From assembly GCA_026705605.1 (NCBI GenBank), contig JAPPAK010000007.1, forward strand, positions 372,001 through 436,000: a stretch of DNA of 64,000 nucleotides, read 5' to 3'. Under the pieces are notes generated by a model that was given only the letters and a program-made list of their open reading frames with translations, made no database searches and was not told the DNA's origin. How positions within the stretch are numbered: position 1 is the first letter of the stretch; every line of letters begins with the position of its first letter. Source of the stretch: Chloroflexota bacterium. GTDB lineage: Bacteria > Chloroflexota > Dehalococcoidia > Tepidiformales > Tepidiformaceae. The position numbers were made by a program, and so were the translations under genes. Shown here piece after piece: positions 15,140 through 23,888 of the stretch.

Positions 15140-15221
15140 GGGGAAGTGTCGGAATTGGCAGACGAGCATGATTTAGGATCATGTGCCGCAAGGCGTAGGA
15201 GTTCGAATCTCCTCTTCCCCA
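15140..15221 (+). tRNA. tRNA-Leu (UAG anticodon)
   Basis: GGGGAAG pairs with CTTCCCC, discriminator A, CCA not encoded. The anticodon stem CATGA-TTTAGGA-TCATG gives UAG (leucine, CUA). A long variable arm (GTGCCGCAAGGCGT) and T-loop GTTCGAATC confirm a class II tRNA. It is 44 bases after tRNA-Lys and probably co-transcribed. Confidence 0.95.
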
Positions 15222-15293
15222 TGGCCGCATGGGGAGCCCGTTTCTCGTCGATGGGTGGCGCAGGCAAATCCGAGTCGGGGGAAAGGGGGCGTC

Positions 15294-16295
15294 ATGGCGC
15301 TTCTTGAGGTAAATGACCTTCGGACGTACTTCTACACGCAGGAGGGCGTCGTCAAGGCAGTTGACGGCACGTCCTACTCAGTGGAGGAGGGCGAGACGCT
15401 GGGGCTTGTGGGTGAGTCGGGCTGCGGGAAGAGCGTCTCGGCGCTTTCGATCCTCCGCCTGATCCCTTCGCCCCCCGGCAAGATCGTCTCCGGCGAGATC
15501 ATGTTCCAGGGACGTGACCTGCTGAAGCTCGACGAGAACGAGATGCGGCGGATTCGCGGCAACGACATCGCCATGGTGTTCCAGGAGCCGATGACGTCGC
15601 TCAATCCCGTGCTCACGATCGGGCGGCAGATCACGGAGTCGCTGGAACTGCACCAGGACCTTCGCGGCCGGGCCGCCCGGGAGCGGGCCGTCGAGCTGCT
15701 GGAGCTGGTGGGTATCCCCGCCGCCCGCAGCCGCATCGACGACTACCCGCACCAGTTCTCGGGGGGCATGCGCCAGCGCGTGATGATCGCGATGGCGATG
15801 AGCTGCAACCCGAAGATCCTGCTGGCGGACGAGCCCACCACCGCGCTCGACGTGACGATCCAGGCCCAGATCCTCGAGGTTATGGCCCGGCTCAGTCGCG
15901 AGTTCGGAACCGCGGTCATCATCATCACGCACAACCTGGGCGTGGTCGCGCGCTACGCCGACCGGGTGAACGTGATGTACGCGGGCAAGGTGATCGAGCG
16001 CGCGGATGCCGCCGAGCTGTACGCGAATCCGAAGCACCCCTACACCGTGGGGCTGCTGAACTCGGTGCCGCGGCTCGATGAGCACCGGCAGGAGAAGCTG
16101 ATCCCCATTGAGGGCCTGCCGCCCGACCTGGCGCACCTGCCGGAGGGCTGCAGCTTCTATCCGCGGTGCGACTGGCGCACCGACCAGTGCCTCACGCAGT
16201 ATCCTGACACGGCCCAGATCGAAGGCGAGCATCAGGCCGCCTGCTGGGAGTGGCAGAACGTCGGAAGGGAGAGGCCAATTGTCGCAACAAGCTAG
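15294..16295 (+). CDS. Oligopeptide/dipeptide ABC transporter ATP-binding protein (OppD/DppD-like)
   Basis: A 333-residue ATPase of a peptide or nickel-type importer. Walker A GESGCGKS near 39, signature [15 protein letters not shown], Walker [13 protein letters not shown] and H-loop ITHN are intact. The C-terminal oligopeptide-ABC extension has the conserved cysteines ([16 protein letters not shown]). ATG 15294 is preceded by AAAGGGGG; the track start would lie inside the tRNA-Leu gene. It is followed by an overlapping oppF-like gene, but no permease or binding-protein gene is present here. Confidence 0.92.
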   Translation: MALLEVNDLRTYFYTQEGVVKAVDGTSYSVEEGETLGLVGESGCGKSVSALSILRLIPSPPGKIVSGEIMFQGRDLLKLDENEMRRIRGNDIAMVFQEPMTSLNPVLTIGRQITESLELHQDLRGRAARERAVELLELVGIPAARSRIDDYPHQFSGGMRQRVMIAMAMSCNPKILLADEPTTALDVTIQAQILEVMARLSREFGTAVIIITHNLGVVARYADRVNVMYAGKVIERADAAELYANPKHPYTVGLLNSVPRLDEHRQEKLIPIEGLPPDLAHLPEGCSFYPRCDWRTDQCLTQYPDTAQIEGEHQAACWEWQNVGRERPIVATS

Positions 16296-17313
16296 CACCG
16301 CCGAGGCCGCACCCGGTATGAGCAACGGGGTGGGAGACGCCCTCCTTGAGGTCGAGGACCTGGAGGTTTACTTCCCTGTAACGGCGGGTCTGATCTTCCA
16401 GCGGCGCGTAGCCGATGTGAAGGCGGTCGATGGCGTCACCTTCAACGTGAAGCGCGGCGAGACCCTGGGTCTCGTGGGCGAGTCGGGGTGCGGCAAGAGC
16501 ACGACCGGCAAGGCCATCCTCCAGCTGAACCGGCCTACCGCCGGCAGCGTCAACTTCGCGGGTACCGATCTGACGCAAGTGCGGGGCCGTTCCTTGCGGA
16601 ACTACCGGCGCCGCATGCAGATGATCTTCCAGGACCCGTACGCGAGCCTGAACCCGCGTATGTCGGTTGGGTCGATCGTCTCGGAGCCGATCACCATCCA
16701 TAACCTGGCGCGCGGGCAGGAGAAGCGCGACCGCGTTCACAGCCTGCTGCAGACGGTGGGCTTGAACCCGTACTTCGCCAGCCGCTACCCGCACGAGTTC
16801 TCGGGCGGCCAGCGGCAGCGCATCGGCATCGCCCGGGCGCTGGCGGTGGAGCCGGAGTTCATCGTCTGCGACGAGCCCGTCTCGGCGCTCGACGTGTCGA
16901 TCCAGGCGCAGATCATCAACCTCCTGCAGGACCTGCAGGAGGAGTTCAACCTCACGTACCTGTTCATCGCGCACGACCTTTCGGTGGTGCGTCACATCAG
17001 CGATCGCGTGGCCGTGATGTACCTCGGGCACATCATGGAGCTGACCGACCGCGACACGATTTTCGACGACCCGCTGCACCCGTACACGAAGGCGCTGCTT
17101 TCGGCGGTTCCGATTCCGGACCCCGACGTGGAGCGCGAGCGGGAACGCATCATCCTCCTTGGCGACGTGCCCAGCCCGCTGGCGCCGCCGCCGGGCTGCG
17201 TGTTCAACACGCGCTGCCCGATCGCCGTCGACCAGTGCCGCGAGGAAGTCCCCGAGTGGCGCAACGTCGGCACCGGAGGCAAGGAGCACTGGGTCTGGTG
17301 CCACCGCGTGTAA
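16279..17313 (+). CDS. Oligopeptide/dipeptide ABC transporter ATP-binding protein (OppF/DppF-like)
   Basis: Second ATPase of the peptide importer, 344 residues. Walker [10 protein letters not shown], signature [15 protein letters not shown], Walker [13 protein letters not shown], and the C-terminal cysteine region [15 protein letters not shown] are all present. I start at TTG 16279 because GGGAGAGG sits four bases upstream and the gene then overlaps oppD by 17 bases; ATG 16318 (MSNGVGD) is an alternative. OppD and OppF normally act as a heterodimer. A strong terminator follows. Confidence 0.9.
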   Translation: MSQQASTAEAAPGMSNGVGDALLEVEDLEVYFPVTAGLIFQRRVADVKAVDGVTFNVKRGETLGLVGESGCGKSTTGKAILQLNRPTAGSVNFAGTDLTQVRGRSLRNYRRRMQMIFQDPYASLNPRMSVGSIVSEPITIHNLARGQEKRDRVHSLLQTVGLNPYFASRYPHEFSGGQRQRIGIARALAVEPEFIVCDEPVSALDVSIQAQIINLLQDLQEEFNLTYLFIAHDLSVVRHISDRVAVMYLGHIMELTDRDTIFDDPLHPYTKALLSAVPIPDPDVERERERIILLGDVPSPLAPPPGCVFNTRCPIAVDQCREEVPEWRNVGTGGKEHWVWCHRV

Positions 17314-17337
17314 CGCGCGGCTCGCGGAACCAACACC

Positions 17338-17373
17338 GAAGGGGTGGCCTGAGGCCACCCCTTCTTCCTGCTT
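17338..17373 (+). terminator. Rho-independent terminator after oppF
   Basis: A perfect 12-bp stem GAAGGGGTGGCC / GGCCACCCCTTC with a 3-nt loop TGA, followed by TTCCTGCTT. Lying between convergent oppF and ilvC, it may serve both strands. Confidence 0.85.
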
Positions 17374-17411
17374 AAAGACCGGAAGTTAGCGGACCGGCAG
17401 GAGCCGGGGGC

Positions 17412-18410
17412 CTAGTTGCCATCGTTGAGCCAGGACATCATGCCGCGCATCTCCGCGCCGACCTGCTCCACCTGGTGGTTGGCGTCGCGGCGGCGCATGG
17501 CGAGGAAGCTCGAACGGCCGGCCATGTTCTCCAGGATGAACTCCTTGGCGAACTTGCCGGTCTGAATCTCATCGAGGATGCGGCGCATTTCAGCGCGCGT
17601 CTCGTCGGTGATGATGCGGGGACCGCGGCTGTAGTCGCCATACTCGGCGGTGTCGCTGATGGAGTAGCGCATGTTCGCGAGGCCGCCTTCGTAGATGAGG
17701 TCCACGATGAGCTTGAGCTCGTGCATGGTCTCGAAGAAGGCGCTCTCGGGCTGGTAGCCGGCCTCGACGAGCGTCTCGAAGGAAGCCTTGATGAGCGCGG
17801 AGAGGCCGCCGCAAAGGATGACCTGCTCGCCGAAGAGATCGGTCTCGGTCTCCTCGAGGAAGGTGGTCTCGAGGACGCCGCCGCGTGTGCCGCCGATGCC
17901 CTTGGCATAGGCGAGCGCAAGCTGCGAGGCGACCTCGCTGGCGTCCTGGTGCACGGCCAGCAGGCAGGGCACGCCGCCGCCCTCGGTGTAGACGCGGCGC
18001 ACGAGGTGGCCTGGCCCCTTGGGGGCGACCATCGTCACATCGACGAAGTCGGGCGGATCGATCTGCTGGAAGTGGATGTTGAAGCCGTGGGCGAACATCA
18101 GCATCTTGCCTTCGGCCAGGCCGGGCTCGATGGCCTTCTCGTACACATCGCGCTGCAGGTGGTCGGGGATGAGCACCATGATCACGTCGGCCTCGCGGGA
18201 CACGTCCTCGACGGTGCCGACGCGCAGACCCGACTCCTCGACCGAGCTCCAGGAGCGTGACCCCGGGTAGAGGCCGACGCGCACATCGAGTCCGGAGTCG
18301 TGCAGGTTGAGGGCGTGGGCGTGACCCTGGGAGCCGAACCCGATGACCGCGATCTTGCGGTCCTTCAGCAGCCCCAGATCGGCGTCGTCGTCGTAGTACA
18401 TCGTGGCCAT
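17412..18410 (-). CDS. ilvC: Ketol-acid reductoisomerase (class I)
   Basis: Second common step of valine, leucine and isoleucine synthesis, NADPH-dependent. The 332-residue protein has the Rossmann loop [13 protein letters not shown], the cofactor-specificity loop [16 protein letters not shown] and the C-terminal KARI domain with FGEQ...[11 protein letters not shown] and SDTAEYG metal-site residues. I use ATG 18410, preceded by GAGGAG; the track start 15 codons upstream lacks a ribosome site. ilvE of the same pathway lies elsewhere in the window at 50.8 kb. Confidence 0.96.
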   Translation of the reverse strand: MATMYYDDDADLGLLKDRKIAVIGFGSQGHAHALNLHDSGLDVRVGLYPGSRSWSSVEESGLRVGTVEDVSREADVIMVLIPDHLQRDVYEKAIEPGLAEGKMLMFAHGFNIHFQQIDPPDFVDVTMVAPKGPGHLVRRVYTEGGGVPCLLAVHQDASEVASQLALAYAKGIGGTRGGVLETTFLEETETDLFGEQVILCGGLSALIKASFETLVEAGYQPESAFFETMHELKLIVDLIYEGGLANMRYSISDTAEYGDYSRGPRIITDETRAEMRRILDEIQTGKFAKEFILENMAGRSSFLAMRRRDANHQVEQVGAEMRGMMSWLNDGN

Positions 18411-18464
18411 GCGGGCACTCCTCGTGATGGTGAGCCGCGGCAGAGAGCGCGGCAACTGGGTGGC

Positions 18465-19271
18465 TTACTTCGGCAGGATCACCTGGCGGCGGTGCCGGTC
18501 GCGAGCGTATTCGACGAAGGGGTTGATACCGATCTCGCGCAGCATCCAGTGCCGCTCGATGACCAGCACCTTGCCCTCGACGACCCGCACCCAGTCCGCG
18601 ATACGGGGGCGGGCGGGGTCGATCGCGATCTCGACGGCGGCATCCTTCTCGCCGGCGACGACGGCCGTCAGGCGGGGGTAGCCGAAGGCGGGTCGCGGGG
18701 TCGCCTCAAGCAGGTCAAGTACCGCATCGACCCCGGAAACGATGCCGTAGACGGAGTCGATGAGGGTGACCTTCTCGTCGAGGGATTCGGCAGCCTCGTC
18801 GCGCTCGGAGGCGATGAGCTTCTCGTAGAGGCCGCGCACAAGCCTGCGGGTGGAGCGAGGGGAGCCGCCGCGGAAGGCGTTGGCGGCGTCCGTGGCCGCG
18901 AGCGCGGGCTTGTCGAGCTCGATGTCGCGCATCATGCCGTAGAGACGGCGGTCAACGATGAGGTCGTCCTCGACGCGGCTAATGTCGAGCACGCGCTGCT
19001 GGAAGGCGCGCCAGTCGTAGCCCTTGGCCTCGATTGTGGCGCGGACGGCAACGGCGCCGCCGTCCTCAACGGCCTCGACCTCCGTGTAGGTGCAGTCGGC
19101 GTAGCGCTCAAGCAGCTCGTGGTGGAAATCGCGGACGGCCACGCTGTCACGCAGCATCGGGCTGCGGAACGAGTGGAACACGACGCCCGGGGCGTGCAGC
19201 GCCTGGATGTCTTCGAAGCGGTCGTAGTTGATGGCGGTGACGAGCGCCTCGACAACGTCACTGTTGGGCAT
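18465..19271 (-). CDS. Protein of two tandem NTF2-like (SnoaL-type) domains
   Basis: A 268-residue protein. Residues 1-128 form one SnoaL/NTF2-like unit (VVEALVTAINYDRFEDIQALHAPGVVFHSF, VRDFHHELLERYADCTY) and about 135-268 a second (LVRGLYEKLIASERDEAAESLDEKVTLIDSVYGIVSGVDAVLDLLEATP). Both have the helix-helix-strand start and a polyketide-cyclase-like layout. It could be an isomerase, hydrolase or small-molecule binding protein; no catalytic residues can be assigned with confidence. Its promoter region holds TACAAT and an inverted repeat. It may be co-transcribed with ilvC, 54 bases downstream. Confidence 0.75.
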   Translation of the reverse strand: MPNSDVVEALVTAINYDRFEDIQALHAPGVVFHSFRSPMLRDSVAVRDFHHELLERYADCTYTEVEAVEDGGAVAVRATIEAKGYDWRAFQQRVLDISRVEDDLIVDRRLYGMMRDIELDKPALAATDAANAFRGGSPRSTRRLVRGLYEKLIASERDEAAESLDEKVTLIDSVYGIVSGVDAVLDLLEATPRPAFGYPRLTAVVAGEKDAAVEIAIDPARPRIADWVRVVEGKVLVIERHWMLREIGINPFVEYARDRHRRQVILPK

Positions 19272-19303
19272 GGAAGCGGGACACCTCGGGCTGAGCTTGG
19301 CCG

Positions 19304-19309
19304 ATTGTA
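19304..19309 (-). promoter_or_regulatory. -10 element of the NTF2-like gene
   Basis: TACAAT on the minus strand, about 32 bases upstream of ATG 19271, with GAGGTG before the start codon. A conventional leadered mRNA. Confidence 0.5.
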
Positions 19310-19310
19310 C

Positions 19311-19329
19311 CCCGCGTCACGAACGCGGG
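19311..19329. repeat. Inverted repeat CCCGCGT-N5-ACGCGGG in a divergent promoter region
   Basis: Seven-bp perfect arms with a 5-nt centre (CACGA), placed directly upstream of the minus-strand -10 TACAAT and between two divergent genes. This is an operator-like position. Confidence 0.45.
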
Positions 19330-19412
19330 ACAGGAGCGGCCAGCCTGACGCTGAGGGCGGGGGGCGGTAGCCTTTGCGGGCCACCCACCGTCGACAAGAA
19401 GCGAGGAACCCC

Positions 19413-21959
19413 GTGACCGAGCCCATCCTCACCCAGGAACGCGACATCCTCACCGAGACCGACGCCTCGGCCAGGGCGGAACGCGTCTCCAACTGCCGCT
19501 ACGAGCTCGCGCTCGACCTGACCAAGGGCGCCCCCACGTACGGCGGCGCCGTCACGATCACGTTCGACCAGAACGGCGGCGACGACCTGATGCTGAACTT
19601 CCGGGGGAAGCGCATCGACCTGCTGGAGCTGAACGGCGAGGCGGTCGACTTCCAGTGGCGGGGGCGCGAGCTGACGCTGCCCGGTGGGGCACTCGCGGAC
19701 TCGAACACGTTGCGGATCGAGTACGAGAACGACTACGACCACGGCGGCGACGGACTCCACCAGTTCGTCGACCCGGAGGACGGCGAGGAGTACCTGTACA
19801 CGAACTTCGAGCCATTCGACGCGCACCGGCTGTTCCCCTGCTTCGACCAGCCCGACATCAAGGCGCGCTACCAGCTGACGGTGACGGCGCCGGGGGAGTG
19901 GACGCTGACGGCGAACTCGCAGGAGGTCTCGGCGGAGGCGCTGGCGGACGGGCGCATCCAGAGGGTGTACGCGGAGACGCCGCCGTTCAGCACCTACCTG
20001 TTCGCGCTGATCGCCGGGCCGTACCACGTGGCCACGGACGAGCACGCCGGCATCCCCCTCGGGCTGCTGTGCCGGAAGTCGATGGCGCAGTACCTCGACA
20101 CGGACGAGCTGTTCACGATCACGCGGCAGGGGCTCGACTTCTTCGGGGAGTTCTTCGACTACGCCTACGCGTTCGGGAAGTACGACCAGATCTTCGTGCC
20201 GGAGTTCAACCACGGGGCGATGGAGAACGTGGGCGCGGTCACCTTCAACGAGTCGATGGTGTACCGCGACCCGCCGACGGAAAACCAGCGGCGGCGCCGC
20301 GCGGAGGTGATCCTCCACGAGATGGCGCACATGTGGTTCGGGAACCTGGTGACGATGCGCTGGTGGAACGACCTCTGGCTGAACGAGAGCTTCGCGACCT
20401 ACATGTCGTACCTCGCGATGGAGGGAGCAACGCGCTTCCAGTCGGGTTGGCAGGACTTCAACAACGGCATCAAGAACTGGGCCTACCGGCAGGACCAGCT
20501 CATCACGACGCACCCGATCGCGGGGACCGTGCGCGACACCGACGAGACGTTCCTGAACTTCGACGGGATCACGTATGGCAAGGGCGCCTCGGTGCTGAAG
20601 CAGCTCGTCGCCACGATCGGGATCGACGGGTTCCGGGAGGGCATGCGGCACTACTTCCGGACGTACGACTACGGCAACGCCTCGCTGCAGGACTTCCTCG
20701 GGGCGCTGGAGGAGGGGAGCGGGCGCGAACTGGGCGAGTGGTCACGCCTCTGGCTGGAGACTTCGTCGCTGAACACGATCCGGGCGGACTGGGAGAGCGA
20801 CGGCGAGCGGGTGACGCGCCTGGAGCTGAGCCAGACCGCGCCCGTGGACTACCCCACCATCCGGCCGCACACGCTGGAGACGGGACTGCTGACGGACGAC
20901 GGGGCTGCAACCGCCGTCGAGGCGGTTCCGGCGGTGCTCGAGGGCAAGAGCACCGAGATCGAGGCGGCGCGGGGCCGCCCGCGTCCGGCGCTCGTGTACC
21001 CGAACTTCAACGACCACGCCTACGCCAAGATCGCGCTCGACGACGAGTCGGTGGCCTGGGCACGGGAGAACATCGAGCGCGTCGACGACGACCTGCTGCG
21101 GCAGCAGCTCTGGTCGACGCTCTGGAGCATGGTTCGCGACCAGCAGCTCAAGTCGACGGACTTCCTCGCGATCGTGCGGGAGAAGATCGGGTTCGAGCAG
21201 AACATCGAGCTGGTCGACTCCGTCCTCGGGCACGCCGCCAGCTCACAGAGCCGATACGTGCCCGCCGAGCAACGGGACGCCGAGGCGCACCTGTTGTTCG
21301 AGACGGCGAAGGAGGGGCTGCTGGCCGCCTCCGATACCGACACGCGCATCATCTGGGGGCGGGCGCTCGTGGCCCTTGCCGTGAACCCGGACGACCTCGC
21401 CTACATCGGCCGGCTGGCCGACGGGGAGGAGGTTGTCGAAGGGTTCGAGCTGGACCAGGACATGCGCTGGGGCGTGGCCGCGCGCCACACCGCTTTCGGG
21501 ATGCCGGGAGCAGCTGACCGCGTGGCCGCCGAGGCCGCGCGCGATCCCTCCGACCGCGGGCAGCGGGCGCAGCTCCGCTGCGAGACCGCCGTGCCCGACG
21601 CGGGCGTGAAGGCGGAGGCGTGGGAGCGCTTCACCGACGAAGGGTACGGCTCGCGCTACCTGAACCAGGCGGCGATGAGCGGCTTCAACTGGACGCACCA
21701 GGCGGACGTGTTGGCGCCATATGTCGACGCCTTCTTCGAACAGGTCGCGGACATCTTCGTGGAGCGCGACCGCGAGTTCGCGACCGTGTTCTACGGCGGG
21801 CTCTTCCCCAGCTATCGCGTCGAGCAGGACACGCTCGACCGGGCGCAGGCGCTCCTCGACGAGACGCCAGAGGAGCAGGCGGTGCTGCAACGCATGCTGC
21901 GCGAGTCGATCGACGACCTCGGTCGGGCGATCGCCTGCCGGGAGTTCGCAGCCAGCTAG
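19413..21959 (+). CDS. pepN: M1 family aminopeptidase N
   Basis: Zinc aminopeptidase that trims N-terminal residues from cytosolic peptides, 848 residues. Exopeptidase motif GAMEN occurs near 270. The zinc site is HEMAHMWFGN (about 302) with the third ligand in NESFATYM (about 325). The C-terminal half is the helical ERAP1_C-type domain seen in actinobacterial and Chloroflexi-type PepN. I start at GTG 19413, preceded by GAGGAA. It ends in a CTAG stop shared with glyS. Confidence 0.93.
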   Translation: MTEPILTQERDILTETDASARAERVSNCRYELALDLTKGAPTYGGAVTITFDQNGGDDLMLNFRGKRIDLLELNGEAVDFQWRGRELTLPGGALADSNTLRIEYENDYDHGGDGLHQFVDPEDGEEYLYTNFEPFDAHRLFPCFDQPDIKARYQLTVTAPGEWTLTANSQEVSAEALADGRIQRVYAETPPFSTYLFALIAGPYHVATDEHAGIPLGLLCRKSMAQYLDTDELFTITRQGLDFFGEFFDYAYAFGKYDQIFVPEFNHGAMENVGAVTFNESMVYRDPPTENQRRRRAEVILHEMAHMWFGNLVTMRWWNDLWLNESFATYMSYLAMEGATRFQSGWQDFNNGIKNWAYRQDQLITTHPIAGTVRDTDETFLNFDGITYGKGASVLKQLVATIGIDGFREGMRHYFRTYDYGNASLQDFLGALEEGSGRELGEWSRLWLETSSLNTIRADWESDGERVTRLELSQTAPVDYPTIRPHTLETGLLTDDGAATAVEAVPAVLEGKSTEIEAARGRPRPALVYPNFNDHAYAKIALDDESVAWARENIERVDDDLLRQQLWSTLWSMVRDQQLKSTDFLAIVREKIGFEQNIELVDSVLGHAASSQSRYVPAEQRDAEAHLLFETAKEGLLAASDTDTRIIWGRALVALAVNPDDLAYIGRLADGEEVVEGFELDQDMRWGVAARHTAFGMPGAADRVAAEAARDPSDRGQRAQLRCETAVPDAGVKAEAWERFTDEGYGSRYLNQAAMSGFNWTHQADVLAPYVDAFFEQVADIFVERDREFATVFYGGLFPSYRVEQDTLDRAQALLDETPEEQAVLQRMLRESIDDLGRAIACREFAAS

Positions 21960-23308
21960 CGGACTCCGGGGAGGCGTTCGGCGAGGGCAGCGACGAGGCC
22001 GGCGATGGGGACGCGCACCTGTTCCTGCGTGTCGCGCTCGCGGATGGTGACCGCTTCGTCCTCGAGGGTGTCGAAGTCGACAGTGACGCAGAGGGGCGTG
22101 CCGATCTCGTCCTGGCGACGGTAGCGGCGGCCGATCGACTGCGTCTCGTCGTACTGGGTCATCCAGTGCGAGCGGATGAGCGCGTGGACGCGCTTCGCGG
22201 TGGGCGTGAGCGTGGCCTTCTTCGAAAGGGGCAGCACGGCGACCTTGATGGGCGCGATGGCGGCGGGCAGCTTGAGCACGACGCGCTCGTCGCCCTTCTC
22301 GTCGGGCTCGACCGTGTAGGCCTCGAGCAGCGCGACCGCGAGGGTGCGCGTGAGGCCGGCGGCGGGCTCGATGACGTAGGGGATGAAGCGCTCGCGCGTC
22401 TCCTCGTCGAAGTACGAAAGGTCCTGGCCGCTGTGCTCGCTGTGCGCCTTCAGGTCGAAGTCGGTGCGGTTGGCGATGCCTTCAAGCTCGCCCCAGCCCC
22501 AGGGGAACTCGTACTCGATGTCGCTGGTGCCGGCGCTGTAGTGCGAGAGCTCCTCCGGCTCGTGGTCGCGGATGCGCATGCGGGAGGGGTCGATGCCGAT
22601 GGTCTCTGCGTACCAGCGCTGGCGCTCGTCGATCCAGTAGCGGTGCCACTCGGCGGCGTCGGCGGGACGGCAGAAGTACTCCATTTCCATCTGCTCGAAC
22701 TCGAGCGTGCGGAAGATGAAGCGGCCGGGCGTGATCTCGTTGCGGAAGCTGACGCGCGTCTGGGCAATGCCGAAGGGCAGCTTGCGGCGCATAGAGCTGC
22801 GCACGTTCTCGAAGTTCACGAACATGCCCTGGGCGGTCTCGGGGGGCAGGTAGGCGATGGAGCCCTCATCGACGACCGTCCCCACCTGCGTGCTGAACAT
22901 GAGGTTGAAGAGGCGCGGCTCGGTCAGCTCGCCGCCGCAGGTGGGGCAGCGGAAGTTCCCGTCGGCGTCCCGCTCGACCTCGCCGTACAGTCCTTCCTCG
23001 ATGTGGTCGGGGCGGAAGCGCTGGCGGCATTCCTTACAGTCGACGAGGGGGTCGTTGAAGGTCTCGGTGTGGCCGCTGGCGACCCACACCCGGGGGTTCG
23101 TCATCATGGCCGCATCGATGCCGACAACGTCGTCGCGCTCGCGCACCATGGCGCGCCACCAGGCGTCGCGGATGTTGCGCTTCAGCTCAACGCCGAGCGG
23201 ACCGTAGTCGTAGGTGTTGGCGAAACCGCCGTAGATCTCGGAGGAGGGAAAGACGAAGCCCCGGCGCTTGGCCAGGGAGACGATGGTGTCGAGGTCGGGT
23301 GCGGGCAC
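21956..23308 (-). CDS. glyS: Glycyl-tRNA synthetase (class II, dimeric type)
   Basis: Charges tRNA-Gly. About 450 residues with class II motifs (DYGPLGVELKRNIRDAW, FRNEITPGRFIFRTLEFEQMEMEYF) and the bacterial/eukaryotic-type alpha2 layout, including a zinc-ribbon-like CKECRQRF...CPTCGGEL insert and a C-terminal anticodon-binding domain (VAVLPLSKK). The track starts at a TTG (23320); I prefer GTG 23308, because TTGGAG lies six bases upstream as a ribosome binding site. Converges with pepN through a shared CTAG. Confidence 0.93.
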   Translation of the reverse strand: MPAPDLDTIVSLAKRRGFVFPSSEIYGGFANTYDYGPLGVELKRNIRDAWWRAMVRERDDVVGIDAAMMTNPRVWVASGHTETFNDPLVDCKECRQRFRPDHIEEGLYGEVERDADGNFRCPTCGGELTEPRLFNLMFSTQVGTVVDEGSIAYLPPETAQGMFVNFENVRSSMRRKLPFGIAQTRVSFRNEITPGRFIFRTLEFEQMEMEYFCRPADAAEWHRYWIDERQRWYAETIGIDPSRMRIRDHEPEELSHYSAGTSDIEYEFPWGWGELEGIANRTDFDLKAHSEHSGQDLSYFDEETRERFIPYVIEPAAGLTRTLAVALLEAYTVEPDEKGDERVVLKLPAAIAPIKVAVLPLSKKATLTPTAKRVHALIRSHWMTQYDETQSIGRRYRRQDEIGTPLCVTVDFDTLEDEAVTIRERDTQEQVRVPIAGLVAALAERLPGVR

Positions 23309-23371
23309 GGGTGGCTCCAATCTCGCGCTGGCTGCGCGGCGTGGGAGGCTTCACCTTCGCGCAACGCGGAG

Positions 23372-23866
23372 TTAGGCGCCAGAGTCGAGCGCCGCGACCA
23401 GCATCTCGAGGGCGTGCTCGGCAATCTGCTCCATGATGGCCACGCGCGAGCCCTCGAAGTGCATTTCTTCGCTCACCGTGCCATCCGGCCCGGCGACGGC
23501 GAAGGAGACGCCGCCGATGGGCTTCGACGACCGCCCCTTGATGGGCCCGGCCATGCCGCTCTCGGCGACGACGTAGTCGGCGGCGCTGCGATCGAGTACG
23601 GACTCGGCAATGGCGGCGACGGCGACGGGACTGACCGTGCCGTGCTCACGGAGGAAGTCGATGCTGACACCGAGTGTGTCCGGCTTCGAGGGCATGGTGT
23701 AGGCGACGAGCCCGCGGTCGAACCACTTCGAGGCGCCGGAGACGCTGATGAGGCGGGCGGAGATGAGGCCGCCGGCGGTGCTTTCGGCAACGGCGACGCG
23801 GGCTTCGCGGGCCAGCAGCAGCTCGCCGACGCGCGCGGCGAGGGAGTCGTTCTCTTGAATGGACAT
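23372..23866 (-). CDS. CinA C-terminal domain protein, nicotinamide-nucleotide amidase (PncC type)
   Basis: A 164-residue stand-alone CinA C-terminal domain, which deamidates NMN to nicotinate mononucleotide for NAD recycling. It keeps AESTAGGLISARLISVSGASKWFDRGLVAY (about 27-57) and AESGMAGP, the active-site core. The CinA N-terminal domain is absent, as in E. coli PncC. Predicted leaderless: TAGCAT ends six bases before ATG 23866. It is divergent from phzF with only 22 bases between the start codons. NAD salvage would fit with nadB/nadC and an NrtR-like regulator in the same window. Confidence 0.88.
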   Translation of the reverse strand: MSIQENDSLAARVGELLLAREARVAVAESTAGGLISARLISVSGASKWFDRGLVAYTMPSKPDTLGVSIDFLREHGTVSPVAVAAIAESVLDRSAADYVVAESGMAGPIKGRSSKPIGGVSFAVAGPDGTVSEEMHFEGSRVAIMEQIAEHALEMLVAALDSGA

Positions 23867-23872
23867 GGGCCG

Positions 23873-23878
23873 ATGCTA
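23873..23878 (-). promoter_or_regulatory. -10 element, leaderless start of cinA/pncC
   Basis: TAGCAT on the minus strand with a 6-nt gap to ATG 23866. It overlaps the plus-strand -10 of phzF by two bases. Confidence 0.6.
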
Positions 23879-23882
23879 CGCT
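23877..23882 (+). promoter_or_regulatory. -10 element, leaderless start of phzF
   Basis: TACGCT with a 6-nt gap to ATG 23889. It supports MAEYEITIVD as the N-terminus over the longer track ORF. Confidence 0.6.
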
Positions 23883-23888
23883 CCCGCG

